A DNA stretch of 64,000 nt from contig NZ_CP015596.1 in assembly GCF_001644575.1 (NCBI RefSeq), positions 2,976,001 through 3,040,000 of the forward strand, read 5' to 3'. The notes below the pieces were generated by a model, which was not told the origin of the DNA, did not search any database, and saw only the letters and a list, made by a program, of their open reading frames with translations. Positions 16,832-25,932 of this stretch are shown in pieces. The stretch is from Mycobacterium adipatum (GTDB lineage: Bacteria; Actinomycetota; Actinomycetes; Mycobacteriales; Mycobacteriaceae). Each line of letters starts with the position of its first letter. The stretch's first letter is position 1. The translations under genes were made by a program, and so were the position numbers.

Positions 16832-18277
16832 ATGCCAAGTCCCTCCATCACCTCGCCGCAAGTAGCCATCAACGACATTGGCTCGGCCGAGGATTTTCTC
16901 GCCGCGATCGACAAGACCATCAAGTACTTCAACGATGGCGACATCGTCGAAGGCACCATCGTCAAGGTCGACCGTGACGAGGTTCTGCTCGATATCGGCT
17001 ACAAGACCGAAGGTGTCATTCCTTCGCGCGAACTCTCCATCAAGCACGACGTCGACCCCAACGAGGTCGTTTCCGTGGGCGATGAGGTCGAGGCCCTCGT
17101 TCTCACCAAAGAGGACAAAGAAGGCCGCCTGATCCTGTCCAAGAAGCGCGCTCAGTACGAGCGTGCCTGGGGCACCATCGAGGAACTCAAGGAGAAGGAC
17201 GAGGCCGTCAAGGGCACCGTCATCGAGGTCGTCAAGGGTGGCCTGATCCTCGACATCGGTCTGCGTGGCTTCCTGCCCGCCTCCCTGGTCGAGATGCGTC
17301 GGGTCCGCGATCTGCAGCCGTACATCGGCAAGGAGATCGAGGCCAAGATCATCGAGCTCGACAAGAACCGCAACAACGTGGTGCTCTCGCGCCGCGCCTG
17401 GCTGGAGCAGACCCAGTCCGAGGTGCGCAGCGAGTTCCTCAACCAGCTCACCAAGGGCGCCATCCGCAAGGGTGTCGTGTCCTCGATCGTCAACTTCGGC
17501 GCCTTCGTCGATCTCGGCGGCGTCGACGGCCTGGTGCACGTCTCCGAGCTGTCCTGGAAGCACATCGACCACCCGTCCGAGGTCGTCACCGTGGGCGACG
17601 AGGTCACCGTCGAGGTGCTCGACGTCGACATGGACCGCGAGCGGGTTTCGCTGTCGCTCAAGGCGACTCAGGAAGATCCGTGGCGTCACTTCGCCCGCAC
17701 CCACGCCATCGGCCAGATCGTGCCGGGCAAGGTCACCAAGCTGGTGCCGTTCGGTGCGTTCGTCCGCGTCGAAGAAGGCATCGAGGGTCTGGTGCACATC
17801 TCCGAGCTGTCCGAGCGCCACGTCGAGGTTCCGGACCAGGTGGTCCAGGTCGGCGACGACGCCATGGTCAAGGTCATCGACATCGACCTGGAGCGTCGCC
17901 GGATCTCGCTGAGCCTCAAGCAGGCCAACGAGGACTACACCGAGGAGTTCGACCCGAGCAAGTACGGCATGGCCGACAGCTACGACGATGCGGGGAACTA
18001 CATCTTCCCCGAGGGCTTCGACGCCGACACCAACGAATGGCTCGAGGGCTTCGACAAGCAGCGCACCGAATGGGAGGCCCGGTACGCCGAGGCCGAGCGT
18101 CGGCACAAGATGCACACCGCGCAGATGGAGAAGTTCGCCGCAGCCGAGGCGGAGGAAGCGGCTCGTCCGTCGACCTCCAGCAGCTCGTCTCGCCCGGAGG
18201 GTGAGTCCGCCGGCGGTTCGCTGGCGAGCGACGCCCAGCTGGCTGCCCTGCGGGAGAAGCTCGCAGGCAACGCCTAA
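16832..18277 (+). CDS. rpsA: 30S ribosomal protein S1
   Basis: A 481-aa protein with four S1 RNA-binding domains, the actinobacterial arrangement (about 33-110, 122-195, 208-280, 293-365), each with the repeated pattern G.V..I..FGAFVDL...GLVH.SELS. An acidic/Ala-rich tail with Ser stretches follows. It anchors mRNA to the 30S subunit and, in mycobacteria, also takes part in trans-translation. Start ATG 16832. It is monocistronic in appearance: a hairpin terminator follows at 18294. Confidence 0.97.
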   Translation: MPSPSITSPQVAINDIGSAEDFLAAIDKTIKYFNDGDIVEGTIVKVDRDEVLLDIGYKTEGVIPSRELSIKHDVDPNEVVSVGDEVEALVLTKEDKEGRLILSKKRAQYERAWGTIEELKEKDEAVKGTVIEVVKGGLILDIGLRGFLPASLVEMRRVRDLQPYIGKEIEAKIIELDKNRNNVVLSRRAWLEQTQSEVRSEFLNQLTKGAIRKGVVSSIVNFGAFVDLGGVDGLVHVSELSWKHIDHPSEVVTVGDEVTVEVLDVDMDRERVSLSLKATQEDPWRHFARTHAIGQIVPGKVTKLVPFGAFVRVEEGIEGLVHISELSERHVEVPDQVVQVGDDAMVKVIDIDLERRRISLSLKQANEDYTEEFDPSKYGMADSYDDAGNYIFPEGFDADTNEWLEGFDKQRTEWEARYAEAERRHKMHTAQMEKFAAAEAEEAARPSTSSSSSRPEGESAGGSLASDAQLAALREKLAGNA

Positions 18278-18293
18278 CCAGTTCGCCGTACGG

Positions 18294-18321
18294 ACGCCCC
18301 GGCCCGATTGGGTCGGGGCGT
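18294..18321 (+). terminator. hairpin terminator after rpsA
   Basis: ACGCCCCGGCCC (18294-18305) pairs with GGGTCGGGGCGT (18310-18321) through a GATT loop with one G-U pair. A mixed T-rich run (TCGTCGTCTTGT) follows. It lies 17 bp past the rpsA stop. Confidence 0.7.
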
Positions 18322-18394
18322 TCGTCGTCTTGTCACCGCTCGCACTCGCCGATCCGGCGGCTGCGCAGAAAATCAACCTGACAGACTGGTGGGC

Positions 18395-19558
18395 GTGCTT
18401 CGTATCGGACTGACCGGCGGCATCGGCGCCGGCAAATCTACCGTCTCCTCGACCTTCAGCGAACTCGGTGGCATCGTCGTCGACGGTGATGTCATCGCCA
18501 GGGAGGTCGTCGAGCCGGGAACGGAAGGCCTGGCCAAACTCGTCGACGCGTTCGGTCGGGACATCCTGCACGACAGCGGCGAGTTGAACCGCCCCGCGTT
18601 GGCGGCCGTCGCGTTCAGCGATGACGAGAAGCGCCAGACACTGAACGGCATCGTCCATCCGCTGGTGGCGCACCGTCGTTCCGAGCTGATCGAGGCGGCC
18701 GCGGAAGACGCCGTCATCATCGAGGACATCCCGCTGCTGGTCGAATCCCAGATGGCGCCGATGTTCCCGCTCGTCATCGTCGTCAACGCCGATGTCGAAC
18801 TACGCGTCAAGCGGCTCATCGAGTACCGGGGCTTCACCGAGCAGGACGCCAGGGCGCGGATCGCGGCGCAGGCCACCGAGGAACAGCGGCGCGCCGTCGC
18901 CGATGTCTGGCTGGACAACTCGGGCAGCGCCGGGGCCCTGGTCGAGCAGGCGCGCGCCCTGTGGCATGAGCGCATCCTCCCGTTCGCGCACAATGTGCGA
19001 CTCCGCCGGCCGGCGCGGGCCGCCCCGGCTGTGGTCGCGTCCGACCCCAGCTGGCCGGATCAGGCGCGCCGGATCGTGGCCCGGTTGCAGACCACGTGCG
19101 GGCATCGGGCGGTCCGTGTCGATCACATCGGTTCGACCGCGGTGCCCGGACTGGACGCCAAGGATGTCATCGACGTGCAGGTCAGCGTCGCTTCGCTGGA
19201 CGTTGCCGACGAACTCGCCGATGCGTTGCTGGCCGCGGGTTACCCACGGGTCGAGGGCAACGCCGCGGATACCCCGCATACAGCGGATACTGCCCGGTGG
19301 CGCAAGAGATTTCACGCCTCGGCAGATCCGGGCCGGCCCACCCATGTGCACATTCGCGTCGACGGCTGGCCCAACCAGCAGTTTGCGTTGTTGTGTGTCG
19401 ACTGGCTGAAGGCCAATCCCGGTGTGCAGCAGGACTATCTGGCGGCCAAGCGGGCCGCCATCGGTGCACCGGACTACGCCGCAGCCAAGGAACCCTGGTT
19501 TCTCGACGCTTATCACCGCGCCTGGGAATGGGCGAACACCACCGGTTGGCGCCCCTGA
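18395..19558 (+). CDS. coaE: dephospho-CoA kinase fused to a GrpB (UPF0157) domain
   Basis: Last enzyme of coenzyme A synthesis, phosphorylating the 3'-hydroxyl of dephospho-CoA. The kinase domain covers about 1-200: Walker A GGIGAGKST near the N-terminus, DGDVIAREVV, IVHPLV and VEDIPLLVE. The C-terminal half (about 210-387) is a GrpB-type domain with VDHIGSTAVPGLDAKDVIDVQV and the closing EPWFLDAYHRAWEWA. This fusion is the normal mycobacterial form and longer than the roughly 200-aa enzyme of most bacteria. GTG 18395 is used because it opens the kinase fold; GTG 18389 is an alternative. Confidence 0.94.
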   Translation: MLRIGLTGGIGAGKSTVSSTFSELGGIVVDGDVIAREVVEPGTEGLAKLVDAFGRDILHDSGELNRPALAAVAFSDDEKRQTLNGIVHPLVAHRRSELIEAAAEDAVIIEDIPLLVESQMAPMFPLVIVVNADVELRVKRLIEYRGFTEQDARARIAAQATEEQRRAVADVWLDNSGSAGALVEQARALWHERILPFAHNVRLRRPARAAPAVVASDPSWPDQARRIVARLQTTCGHRAVRVDHIGSTAVPGLDAKDVIDVQVSVASLDVADELADALLAAGYPRVEGNAADTPHTADTARWRKRFHASADPGRPTHVHIRVDGWPNQQFALLCVDWLKANPGVQQDYLAAKRAAIGAPDYAAAKEPWFLDAYHRAWEWANTTGWRP

Positions 19559-19569
19559 GGCTTGTCGCG

Positions 19570-20118
19570 TCAGGTTGTGGGAACGGCCTCCGGGGCCGGC
19601 GGCGGGGGCGCGGCATCGGGTACCGGCACCGGCACGCCGATCGCTGGATTGTCCAGGGGCGCACCGCATTGCAGCACACCGTACAGCGGGTCGTCCTTGG
19701 CGCGGAACAGCCGCGGTGCGATGAATTGGTCGGCCTGCGCGACGATCTGGTCGTCGACCAGGATCTCGCAGTGCAGGTTCGACCCGTAGGGCCACTGAAT
19801 GGAAAGCTCCATCCCGGCCAGGCTCGGGTCGGACATCACCGTGTTCACCTCGAATGTCTGGCCGGGCAGCATCGTCGGTTGTTCGCTGTTGACGTTGTGA
19901 TCGTCGGCCTTGTAGGCGACGACGGCGCCGCGCGATGTGCCGTCGGCGCGCGCCCGGTAGGTGATGTTGTGCAGCAGACCGGGCTCGGCCTCGGTCACCT
20001 CGGGGGCGACGGGCTCGATTTCGGGTTCGGCATGGGCGGGTGCGGCCACCAGTTGGGCCGCGAACAGCAACGTGGCCATCGCGGCAGCCGTCACTCCTGA
20101 ACGCCTGGTGACACTCAT
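19570..20118 (-). CDS. secreted protein of unknown function, possibly MmpS-like
   Basis: A 182-aa exported protein with a clear signal peptide, cleaved near APAHA (residue about 31). The mature part is beta-rich with an N-terminal acidic/Pro segment (EPEIEPVAPEVTEAEPG), a core ITYRARADGT..VVAYKADDHN..LPGQTFEVNTVMSDP..MELSIQWPYGSNLHCEILVDDQIV, two Cys that may form a disulfide, and a Pro/Ala-rich C-terminus. The core loosely resembles MmpS-type domains, but I cannot assign it firmly. It is convergent with coaE and 10 bp past the DUF402 gene, so probably the distal gene of that operon. Confidence 0.72.
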   Translation of the reverse strand: MSVTRRSGVTAAAMATLLFAAQLVAAPAHAEPEIEPVAPEVTEAEPGLLHNITYRARADGTSRGAVVAYKADDHNVNSEQPTMLPGQTFEVNTVMSDPSLAGMELSIQWPYGSNLHCEILVDDQIVAQADQFIAPRLFRAKDDPLYGVLQCGAPLDNPAIGVPVPVPDAAPPPPAPEAVPTT

Positions 20119-20128
20119 GATCGTGACT

Positions 20129-20638
20129 TTACGCCCGCCAGGTCAGCGCGACATCATGCACGGTCAGCCAGCGGTCCAGGTCATAGTCGTGGCGGGCCAG
20201 ACCGTCCACCGTGGCGACCGCGGTCGCGATGGCCTGTTCGGCGCTCGCCGGGTCCAGTAGACCTGCCGACACGGCGGCCACCAGTTCGTCGATGTCCAGC
20301 AACTCGACGTCCCGGCCGGTACGCAGCACCAGATCAAGGTAGTGATCTTCGGCCAGCCACACGTCCGGGCCGGCGGTGTACCGGCCGATATCGAGGTAGA
20401 AGTCCTGATCGAGCTGGTAACCCGGGTTGAAGTGGAACACCGTGGCCCGCAGGTTCAACGCAGGCAGCAGCCAGGTCTCCAGGTAGTGGAATTGCGCCCG
20501 GCCGGGCGCCGGGCGCGCCATATAGAGCCCCCACGGGTGCACGGCGAACTCCTCGACACCGCGGACGATGCCCTTCGGGTCGGTGTTGGTGCGGGCCGCC
20601 AGATCGAAGGTCTCGCGCTTCGGCGGGTGCACGATCAC
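20129..20638 (-). CDS. DUF402 (FomD-like) protein
   Basis: A 169-aa soluble protein of the DUF402 family: VEEFAVHPWGLYMARP..FHYLETWLLPALNLRATVFHFNPG.., then the hallmark DFYLDIGRYTAGPDVWLAEDHYLDLVLRTGRDVELLDIDEL. Characterised relatives are nucleotide phosphohydrolases or FomD; acidic residues in the D.Y.D..D.D pattern bind metal. It matches M. tuberculosis Rv1632c by position. GTG 20638 is chosen because it overlaps the preceding gene's stop as GTGA. Confidence 0.85.
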   Translation of the reverse strand: MIVHPPKRETFDLAARTNTDPKGIVRGVEEFAVHPWGLYMARPAPGRAQFHYLETWLLPALNLRATVFHFNPGYQLDQDFYLDIGRYTAGPDVWLAEDHYLDLVLRTGRDVELLDIDELVAAVSAGLLDPASAEQAIATAVATVDGLARHDYDLDRWLTVHDVALTWRA

Positions 20639-20928
20639 CGCCGCCGGCGCAGGTCGAGGACCCGAGGACCCTTGCCCGCGGGTCTGGTCACCAGGCGCAG
20701 GACGGCGCCGAGGATGACGGCGACCCAGCAACCGGTCCATAGCAGGTCGGCGGCCTGGAACCAGTCACACTGCTGCGTGGACCGGCCGCCGTCGGTGGAG
20801 CAGGTGGCCCCCAGGCGGTCCGCGATCTCGGCGGGGCCGGGCCACACCAGCAGAACCGCGCAGACAACCCCCGCCACCAGCAGGATCAGTCCCAGTAGGC
20901 GCAGCAGGATCCGCACAGGTTCGGGCAC
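20635..20928 (-). CDS. small two-span membrane protein
   Basis: A 97-aa hydrophobic protein with a membrane segment at about 6-26 ([20 protein letters not shown]) and another at about 58-80 ([19 protein letters not shown]). Two Cys in the extracytoplasmic loop ([16 protein letters not shown]) could pair, and the C-terminus is basic (VLDLRRRR). No family is recognised. GTG 20928 is the only start that keeps the first membrane segment whole; the much longer open frame upstream is antisense to uvrB. It is first in a three-gene minus-strand operon with DUF402 and a secreted protein. Confidence 0.72.
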   Translation of the reverse strand: MPEPVRILLRLLGLILLVAGVVCAVLLVWPGPAEIADRLGATCSTDGGRSTQQCDWFQAADLLWTGCWVAVILGAVLRLVTRPAGKGPRVLDLRRRR

Positions 20929-20970
20929 GGCGTCACGGTAGCGCGCCCGCGGCGGTCTCGGGGAATGAAC

Positions 20971-20993
20971 TTGTCGGTGTGCACGCTTAACCT
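20971..20993 (+). promoter_or_regulatory. RecA-independent DNA-damage promoter (RecA-NDp, PafBC type) of uvrB
   Basis: TTGTCGGTG (20971-20979), 8 nt, then TAACCT (20988-20993): an exact match to TTGTCRGTG-N8-TAnnnT. The -10 box ends 7 nt before ATG 21001, so the mRNA is probably leaderless. The motif is known from mycobacterial damage-inducible genes controlled by PafBC. Confidence 0.87.
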
Positions 20994-21000
20994 GGGGACC

Positions 21001-23175
21001 ATGGCTTTCGCGACCGAGCACCCCGTCCTGGCGCAGTCGGAGTACCGACCCGCCGCCGACGCCGTCGATGGCATCGTGCGCGCCGGTGGCCGGTTCGAGG
21101 TGGTCAGCGAATACGAGCCGGCGGGGGACCAGCCCGCGGCCATCGCCGAACTGGAACGCCGGGTCCGGGCCGGTGAGCGTGACATTGTGCTGCTGGGTGC
21201 CACCGGGACCGGTAAGTCGGCCACCACGGCGTGGCTCATCGAAAAGCTGCAGCGTCCCACCCTGGTGATGGCGCCCAACAAGACGCTGGCGGCGCAGCTC
21301 GCCAATGAACTGCGGGAGATGTTGCCGCACAACGCCGTCGAGTATTTCGTGTCGTACTACGACTACTACCAGCCGGAAGCCTACATCGCGCAGACCGATA
21401 CCTATATCGAGAAGGACAGCTCGATCAACGACGATGTCGAGCGGCTGCGGCACTCGGCCACCTCGAGTCTGCTGTCGCGCCGCGATGTGGTGGTGGTCGC
21501 CTCGGTGTCGTGCATCTATGGTCTGGGCACCCCGCAGTCCTATCTGGACCGCTCGGTGGAACTGAAGGTGGGCGACGATGTGCCCCGTGACGGGCTGCTG
21601 CGCCTGCTGGTGGACGTCCAGTACGACCGCAACGACATCGCGTTCACCCGGGGTTCGTTCCGGGTGCGTGGTGACACGGTCGAGATCATCCCGGCCTACG
21701 AGGAACTGGCGATACGCATCGAGTTCTTCGGGGACGAGGTCGAAGCGCTGTACTACCTGCACCCGCTGACCGGCGATGTGGTGCGCAAGGTGGATTCGGT
21801 CCGGATCTTCCCGGCCACCCACTATGTGGCGGGGCCGGACCGGATGGCGATGGCGATCTCCAGTATCGAAGCCGAACTGGAGGCCCGTTTGGCCGAACTG
21901 GAGGGCCAGGGCAAGCTGCTGGAGGCTCAGCGGCTGCGGATGCGCACCAACTACGACCTGGAGATGATGAAGCAGGTCGGGTTCTGTTCGGGCATCGAGA
22001 ACTACTCCCGTCACATCGACGGCCGCGGCGCAGGGACGGCGCCCGCCACCCTGATCGACTATTTCCCCGAGGATTTCCTGCTCGTCATCGACGAGTCACA
22101 TGTCACCGTGCCGCAGATCGGCGGCATGTACGAGGGGGACATGTCCCGCAAGCGCAACCTGGTGGACTTCGGCTTCCGGTTGCCGTCGGCGGTCGACAAC
22201 CGCCCGCTGACCTGGGAGGAGTTTGCGTCCAGGATCGGTCAGACGGTGTATCTGTCGGCGACACCCGGGAACTACGAGATGGCCCAGGCCGGCGGCGAGT
22301 TCGTCGAGCAGGTGATCCGCCCGACCGGGCTGGTCGATCCGCAGGTGCACGTGAAACCCACCAAGGGCCAGATCGACGACCTGATCGGTGAGATCCGGCT
22401 GCGCACCGAGCGCGACGAGCGGGTGCTGGTCACCACGCTGACCAAGAAGATGGCCGAAGATCTCACCGATTACCTGCTGGAGATGGGTATCCGGGTGCGT
22501 TATCTGCATTCGGAGGTGGACACGCTGCGCCGGGTGGAGTTGTTGCGTCAGTTGCGCCTCGGCGAATACGACGTATTGGTGGGCATCAACCTGCTCCGTG
22601 AGGGACTCGACCTGCCAGAGGTGTCACTGGTGGCCATTCTGGACGCCGACAAGGAGGGCTTTCTGCGGTCGCCGCGCAGTTTGATCCAGACCATCGGCCG
22701 CGCGGCTCGCAACGTGTCCGGCGAGGTGCACATGTACGCCGACAAGATCACCGACTCGATGCGGGAGGCGATCGACGAGACCGACCGCCGCCGGGCCAAA
22801 CAGATCGCCTACAACACCGAGCACGGCGTCGATCCGCAGCCGCTGCGCAAGAAGATCGCCGACATCCTCGATCAGGTGTACCGGGAGGCCGATGACACCG
22901 AGGCCACGGTGGACGTCGGCGGGTCGGGCCGCAATTCGTCCCGCGGTCGCCGCGCCCAGGGTGAGCCCGGCCGCGCGGTCAGCGCCGGAATCGTCGAGGG
23001 CCGCGACACCGCGAACATGCCCCGCGCCGAACTTGCCGACCTGATCAAGGATCTGACCGAGCAGATGATGACGGCCGCCCGTGATCTGCAGTTCGAGCTC
23101 GCCGCACGGATCCGCGACGAGATCCAGGATCTGAAGAAGGAATTGCGCGGCATGGATGCCGCCGGCCTGAAGTGA
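21001..23175 (+). CDS. uvrB: excinuclease ABC subunit B
   Basis: Damage-verifying helicase-like subunit of nucleotide excision repair, 724 aa. Walker A is GATGTGKS (66-73). The beta-hairpin that inserts into damaged DNA is the [24 protein letters not shown] region, helicase motif II is [18 protein letters not shown], motifs V/VI are in [14 protein letters not shown] and QTIGRAARN, and the C-terminal UVR motif (about 680-715) contacts UvrA and UvrC. ATG 21001 is set by the leaderless promoter just upstream. A divergent three-gene operon starts 72 bp away. Confidence 0.97.
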   Translation: MAFATEHPVLAQSEYRPAADAVDGIVRAGGRFEVVSEYEPAGDQPAAIAELERRVRAGERDIVLLGATGTGKSATTAWLIEKLQRPTLVMAPNKTLAAQLANELREMLPHNAVEYFVSYYDYYQPEAYIAQTDTYIEKDSSINDDVERLRHSATSSLLSRRDVVVVASVSCIYGLGTPQSYLDRSVELKVGDDVPRDGLLRLLVDVQYDRNDIAFTRGSFRVRGDTVEIIPAYEELAIRIEFFGDEVEALYYLHPLTGDVVRKVDSVRIFPATHYVAGPDRMAMAISSIEAELEARLAELEGQGKLLEAQRLRMRTNYDLEMMKQVGFCSGIENYSRHIDGRGAGTAPATLIDYFPEDFLLVIDESHVTVPQIGGMYEGDMSRKRNLVDFGFRLPSAVDNRPLTWEEFASRIGQTVYLSATPGNYEMAQAGGEFVEQVIRPTGLVDPQVHVKPTKGQIDDLIGEIRLRTERDERVLVTTLTKKMAEDLTDYLLEMGIRVRYLHSEVDTLRRVELLRQLRLGEYDVLVGINLLREGLDLPEVSLVAILDADKEGFLRSPRSLIQTIGRAARNVSGEVHMYADKITDSMREAIDETDRRRAKQIAYNTEHGVDPQPLRKKIADILDQVYREADDTEATVDVGGSGRNSSRGRRAQGEPGRAVSAGIVEGRDTANMPRAELADLIKDLTEQMMTAARDLQFELAARIRDEIQDLKKELRGMDAAGLK

Positions 23176-23198
23176 ACCCGGGTGCGATCGATTCGGTA

Positions 23199-23230
23199 GT
23201 TGAGCTCAACCATGGTTGAGCTTCTACGGT
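23199..23230 (+). promoter_or_regulatory. double palindrome operator and -10 box of the MFS pump
   Basis: A perfect 12-bp palindrome GTTGAGCTCAAC (23199-23210) overlaps a perfect 20-bp palindrome AGCTCAACCATGGTTGAGCT (23203-23222), so GTTGAGCT occurs twice, 16 bp apart. TACGGT (23225-23230) lies 7 nt before GTG 23238 and is a likely -10 box. A repressor bound here would cover the spacer and -35 region. Confidence 0.72.
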
Positions 23231-23237
23231 AGGGGGT

Positions 23238-24638
23238 GTGACCGACACCCAGGCGTTGACCGGCGGCAGCTGGCGTGAACTACTCGCACCCAAAAACCTT
23301 GGCGCCGCGACGGTTTTGGCCGGTGGTGTGGCGCTGTATGCCACCAACGAGTTCCTCACGATAAGCCTGCTGCCGAGTGCTGTGGCCGAGATCGGCGGTC
23401 ACCGCTACTACGCGTGGGTGATGACGGTCTACCTGGTCGCCTCGGTGGCGGCCGCGACCACGGTCGGCGCCGCGGTGGCGCGATTGGGCCCACGATCGGC
23501 ATACCTGGGTGCGTTGACGGTATTCGGCGCGGGCAGCGTGCTGTGCGCCGTCGCGCCCACCATGGAGTTGCTACTGGTGGGCCGCACCGTCCAGGGGGCT
23601 GCCGGTGGACTGCTTGCCGGTCTGGGATACGCGGTGATCAACGCCGCACTGCCGCGCGCGCTGTGGACCAGAGCTTCGGCGTTGGTGTCGGCCATGTGGG
23701 GGGTGGGCACCCTGCTCGGTCCGGCAGCAGGCGGGCTCTTCGCCCAGTTCTCCACGTGGCGGTGGGCTTTCGGTGCGCTGGTCATCTTGACGATGGCGAT
23801 GACGGTGCTCGTTCCGCTCGCCCTGCCCGGGCGCTCCGACGCGGGCGGCGCGACGGTGATCCGGGTCCCGGTGTGGTCGCTGCTGCTACTCGGTGCGGCG
23901 GCGTTGATGGTCAGCGTGGCGGGTATCCCTACCGGCCTGCCGTTCACCATCGCGCTGCTCTGCGCCGCGGTGGTGTTGATCGTGGCATTCCTGGCCGTCG
24001 ACCGGCGGGCTGCGGCGCGGGCGTCGGTATTGCCGCCCACCGCGTTTCGGCCGGGACCGCTCAAATGGGTGTATCTGACGCTGGGACTGTTGATGGCGGC
24101 GACCATGGTGGACATGTACGTGCCGCTGTTCGGGCAGCGGCTGGCGCACCTGGCGCCGCTGACCGCGGGATTCCTGGGCGTCGCGCTGGCCGTCGGCTGG
24201 ACCGCCGGGGAGATCGTGAGTGCCTCCGTCGACCGCCGGGGTGCGGTGGTCCGGATCGTGCGCGCCGCGCCGGTGGTGATGACCATCGGTCTGGCTGTCG
24301 GCGCGTTGCTGGTGCGTGACGGGATGTCCGGAGGGATCGCGCTGCTGTGGGCACTGAGCCTGGTGCTGACCGGTACCGGTATCGGCATGGCCTGGCCGCA
24401 CCTATCGGTATGGGCGATGACAGGTGTCGACGAACCGGCTGAGGGTCCGGTGGCGGCGGCCGCGATCAGCACCGTCCAATTGATCTGTGGCGCGTTCGGC
24501 GCCGGCGTCGCCGGCGCCATCGTCAATCGGGCGGGCGCCGATGCGGCGGCGGCAGGTTGGCTGTTCGCGTGCTTTGCGGGACTGGCGGTCGTCGGCGTGG
24601 TCGCCGCCTGGCGGGCTGGGGGCACCAACCCGCGATGA
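23238..24638 (+). CDS. major facilitator superfamily drug efflux transporter
   Basis: A 466-aa inner-membrane proton-coupled exporter of the DHA type, matching M. tuberculosis Rv1634 by position and size. About 12-14 hydrophobic segments are visible. MFS motif A-like residues follow TM2 (AVARLGPRSAYLGALTVF), and the motif C region reads MWGVGTLLGPAAGG in TM5, as expected for antiporters. GTG 23238 lies 7 nt after a -10 box. The palindromes just upstream suggest repression released by a substrate; no regulator gene is adjacent. Confidence 0.9.
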   Translation: MTDTQALTGGSWRELLAPKNLGAATVLAGGVALYATNEFLTISLLPSAVAEIGGHRYYAWVMTVYLVASVAAATTVGAAVARLGPRSAYLGALTVFGAGSVLCAVAPTMELLLVGRTVQGAAGGLLAGLGYAVINAALPRALWTRASALVSAMWGVGTLLGPAAGGLFAQFSTWRWAFGALVILTMAMTVLVPLALPGRSDAGGATVIRVPVWSLLLLGAAALMVSVAGIPTGLPFTIALLCAAVVLIVAFLAVDRRAAARASVLPPTAFRPGPLKWVYLTLGLLMAATMVDMYVPLFGQRLAHLAPLTAGFLGVALAVGWTAGEIVSASVDRRGAVVRIVRAAPVVMTIGLAVGALLVRDGMSGGIALLWALSLVLTGTGIGMAWPHLSVWAMTGVDEPAEGPVAAAAISTVQLICGAFGAGVAGAIVNRAGADAAAAGWLFACFAGLAVVGVVAAWRAGGTNPR

Positions 24639-24692
24639 GTCTCGGGGTGCGCCGAAGTCTGCACATGGCAGGCCCCCGGTGAGGAGAAACTC

Positions 24693-25445
24693 ATGTCGCA
24701 GGAACACGGATATCCCGATGTCGTATCCCGTGAGCAATGGCTCAAGGCACGTTTGGAGCTACTGGTCGCCGAGCGGGCGGCCACCCATCTGCGGGATGCC
24801 GTCAACGCCCAACGGCGGCGATTGCCGATGGTCCGGGTGGACAAGGACTACCTCTTCGCGGGGCCGAGCGGACGCTCCCGGCTGGTGGACCTGTTCGAGG
24901 GCCGCCGGCAGCTCTATATCCATCACTTCATGTGGCTGGATGAGATCGACCAGGGTTGCCCCAGTTGTACCGCGGCCGCCGATCTGACCTTCACCGAATC
25001 CGACCGGGCTCTGCTCCATGCGAAGGACGTGACGTTCGCCTGCGTCTCCCGCGCGCCCTATGCCAGCATCGCGCGGTACCGCGCCGCCCACGGCTGGACG
25101 TTTCCGTGGTACTCCACCGACGATGGCGACTTCAGCTACGACTTCGACGTCACGCTGGATCCCGGGCGTGGCCCGGTGCGGTACAACTACAAACCGCACG
25201 ACGCACTGCGCCGCGACGGATGGACCGACGCCGACCTCCGGGGCGACTGGCCGGGGGCCAGCGTCTTCCTGCGCCGCGGCGACGAGGTTTTCCACACCTA
25301 TTCCACGTATGCGCGCGGCCTCGACCACACGTCGGTGGGGTATCCCTTTCTGGATCTCACGCCGTACGGCCGACAGGAGCCGTGGGAGGACTCGCCGGCG
25401 GGGTGGCCGCAGGGCGGGATCGCCGCGGGGATGCCACATCAATAG
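24693..25445 (+). CDS. DUF899 thioredoxin-like protein
   Basis: A 250-aa protein of the DUF899 family: WLKARLELLVAERAATHLRDAVNAQRRRLPMVRVDKDYLFAGPSG, LVDLFEGRRQLYIHHFMW, then GCPSCTAAADL, a thioredoxin-like CxxC (residues about 90-93), and FPWYSTDDGDFSYDF. The family has a thioredoxin fold; its substrates are unknown. ATG 24693 follows GGTGAGGAG. It stands 54 bp after the MFS gene and may be cotranscribed. Confidence 0.85.
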   Translation: MSQEHGYPDVVSREQWLKARLELLVAERAATHLRDAVNAQRRRLPMVRVDKDYLFAGPSGRSRLVDLFEGRRQLYIHHFMWLDEIDQGCPSCTAAADLTFTESDRALLHAKDVTFACVSRAPYASIARYRAAHGWTFPWYSTDDGDFSYDFDVTLDPGRGPVRYNYKPHDALRRDGWTDADLRGDWPGASVFLRRGDEVFHTYSTYARGLDHTSVGYPFLDLTPYGRQEPWEDSPAGWPQGGIAAGMPHQ

Positions 25446-25902
25446 CGACTGCAGGCGGGTTTCCCACATTGCAGGATGACGACGGCGCGATGCGTCGGCG
25501 ACCATACAGTTGACACGTGTTTCCTACGTCGCGTAGTAGGACGACTGTCCGCTGATCGTATGACGTCCACAAAATTTGCTGGAGCGTAATCCTTGTGGGT
25601 GTGATCGGGCTGCTGTGAAGCGGGTCAACCGGTGTTGCCCATGGGGGCGATGGCTCCTAACTGGACTGTTGAGCCGGCCGAGGCGCACGAGTGGGGTATC
25701 ACCCCGTCGATGGGTGCGGCGGAGCGATTTGCTAGAAACGCGGTTTCCTGCGTGCTGATAGATATTGCCGACCGGTCAATTCTTTGCCCAGAAATGGACA
25801 ATTATTGCCTGTCAAAAAGTGGCGATATTACTTCTAGGTAAGTTACGAAAGTACCTAACACATCGGCTAATTTCCTAGCAGTGTCAAGCCTGACACCGTT
25901 TT
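25446..25902. other. AT-richer non-coding gap with a GTGTCA triplet
   Basis: About 460 bp without a convincing gene, with lower GC (runs such as AAAATTTG and ATTCTTTG) than the surroundings. Short open frames here lack mycobacterial codon bias and a ribosome binding site. At its end GTGTCA (25881-25886), TGACAC (25891-25896) and GTGTCA (25903-25908) alternate, forming hairpins or a repeated operator in front of the glycoside hydrolase gene. A CTACG-TCG-CGTAG dyad lies near 25536-25548. It probably holds the promoter and 5' region of the hydrolase. Confidence 0.5.
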
Positions 25903-25932
25903 GTGTCACGTCCTGAGAATCGGGTGATCAAC

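Noticed and set aside
20929..22014. Upstream extension of the small membrane protein frame across uvrB
   Set aside because: It is antisense to uvrB and has no membrane or domain character; GTG 20928 starts the coding part.
25632..25841. 69-codon open frame in the AT-richer gap
   Set aside because: No ribosome site, no recognisable domain and codon use unlike neighbours; more likely non-coding.
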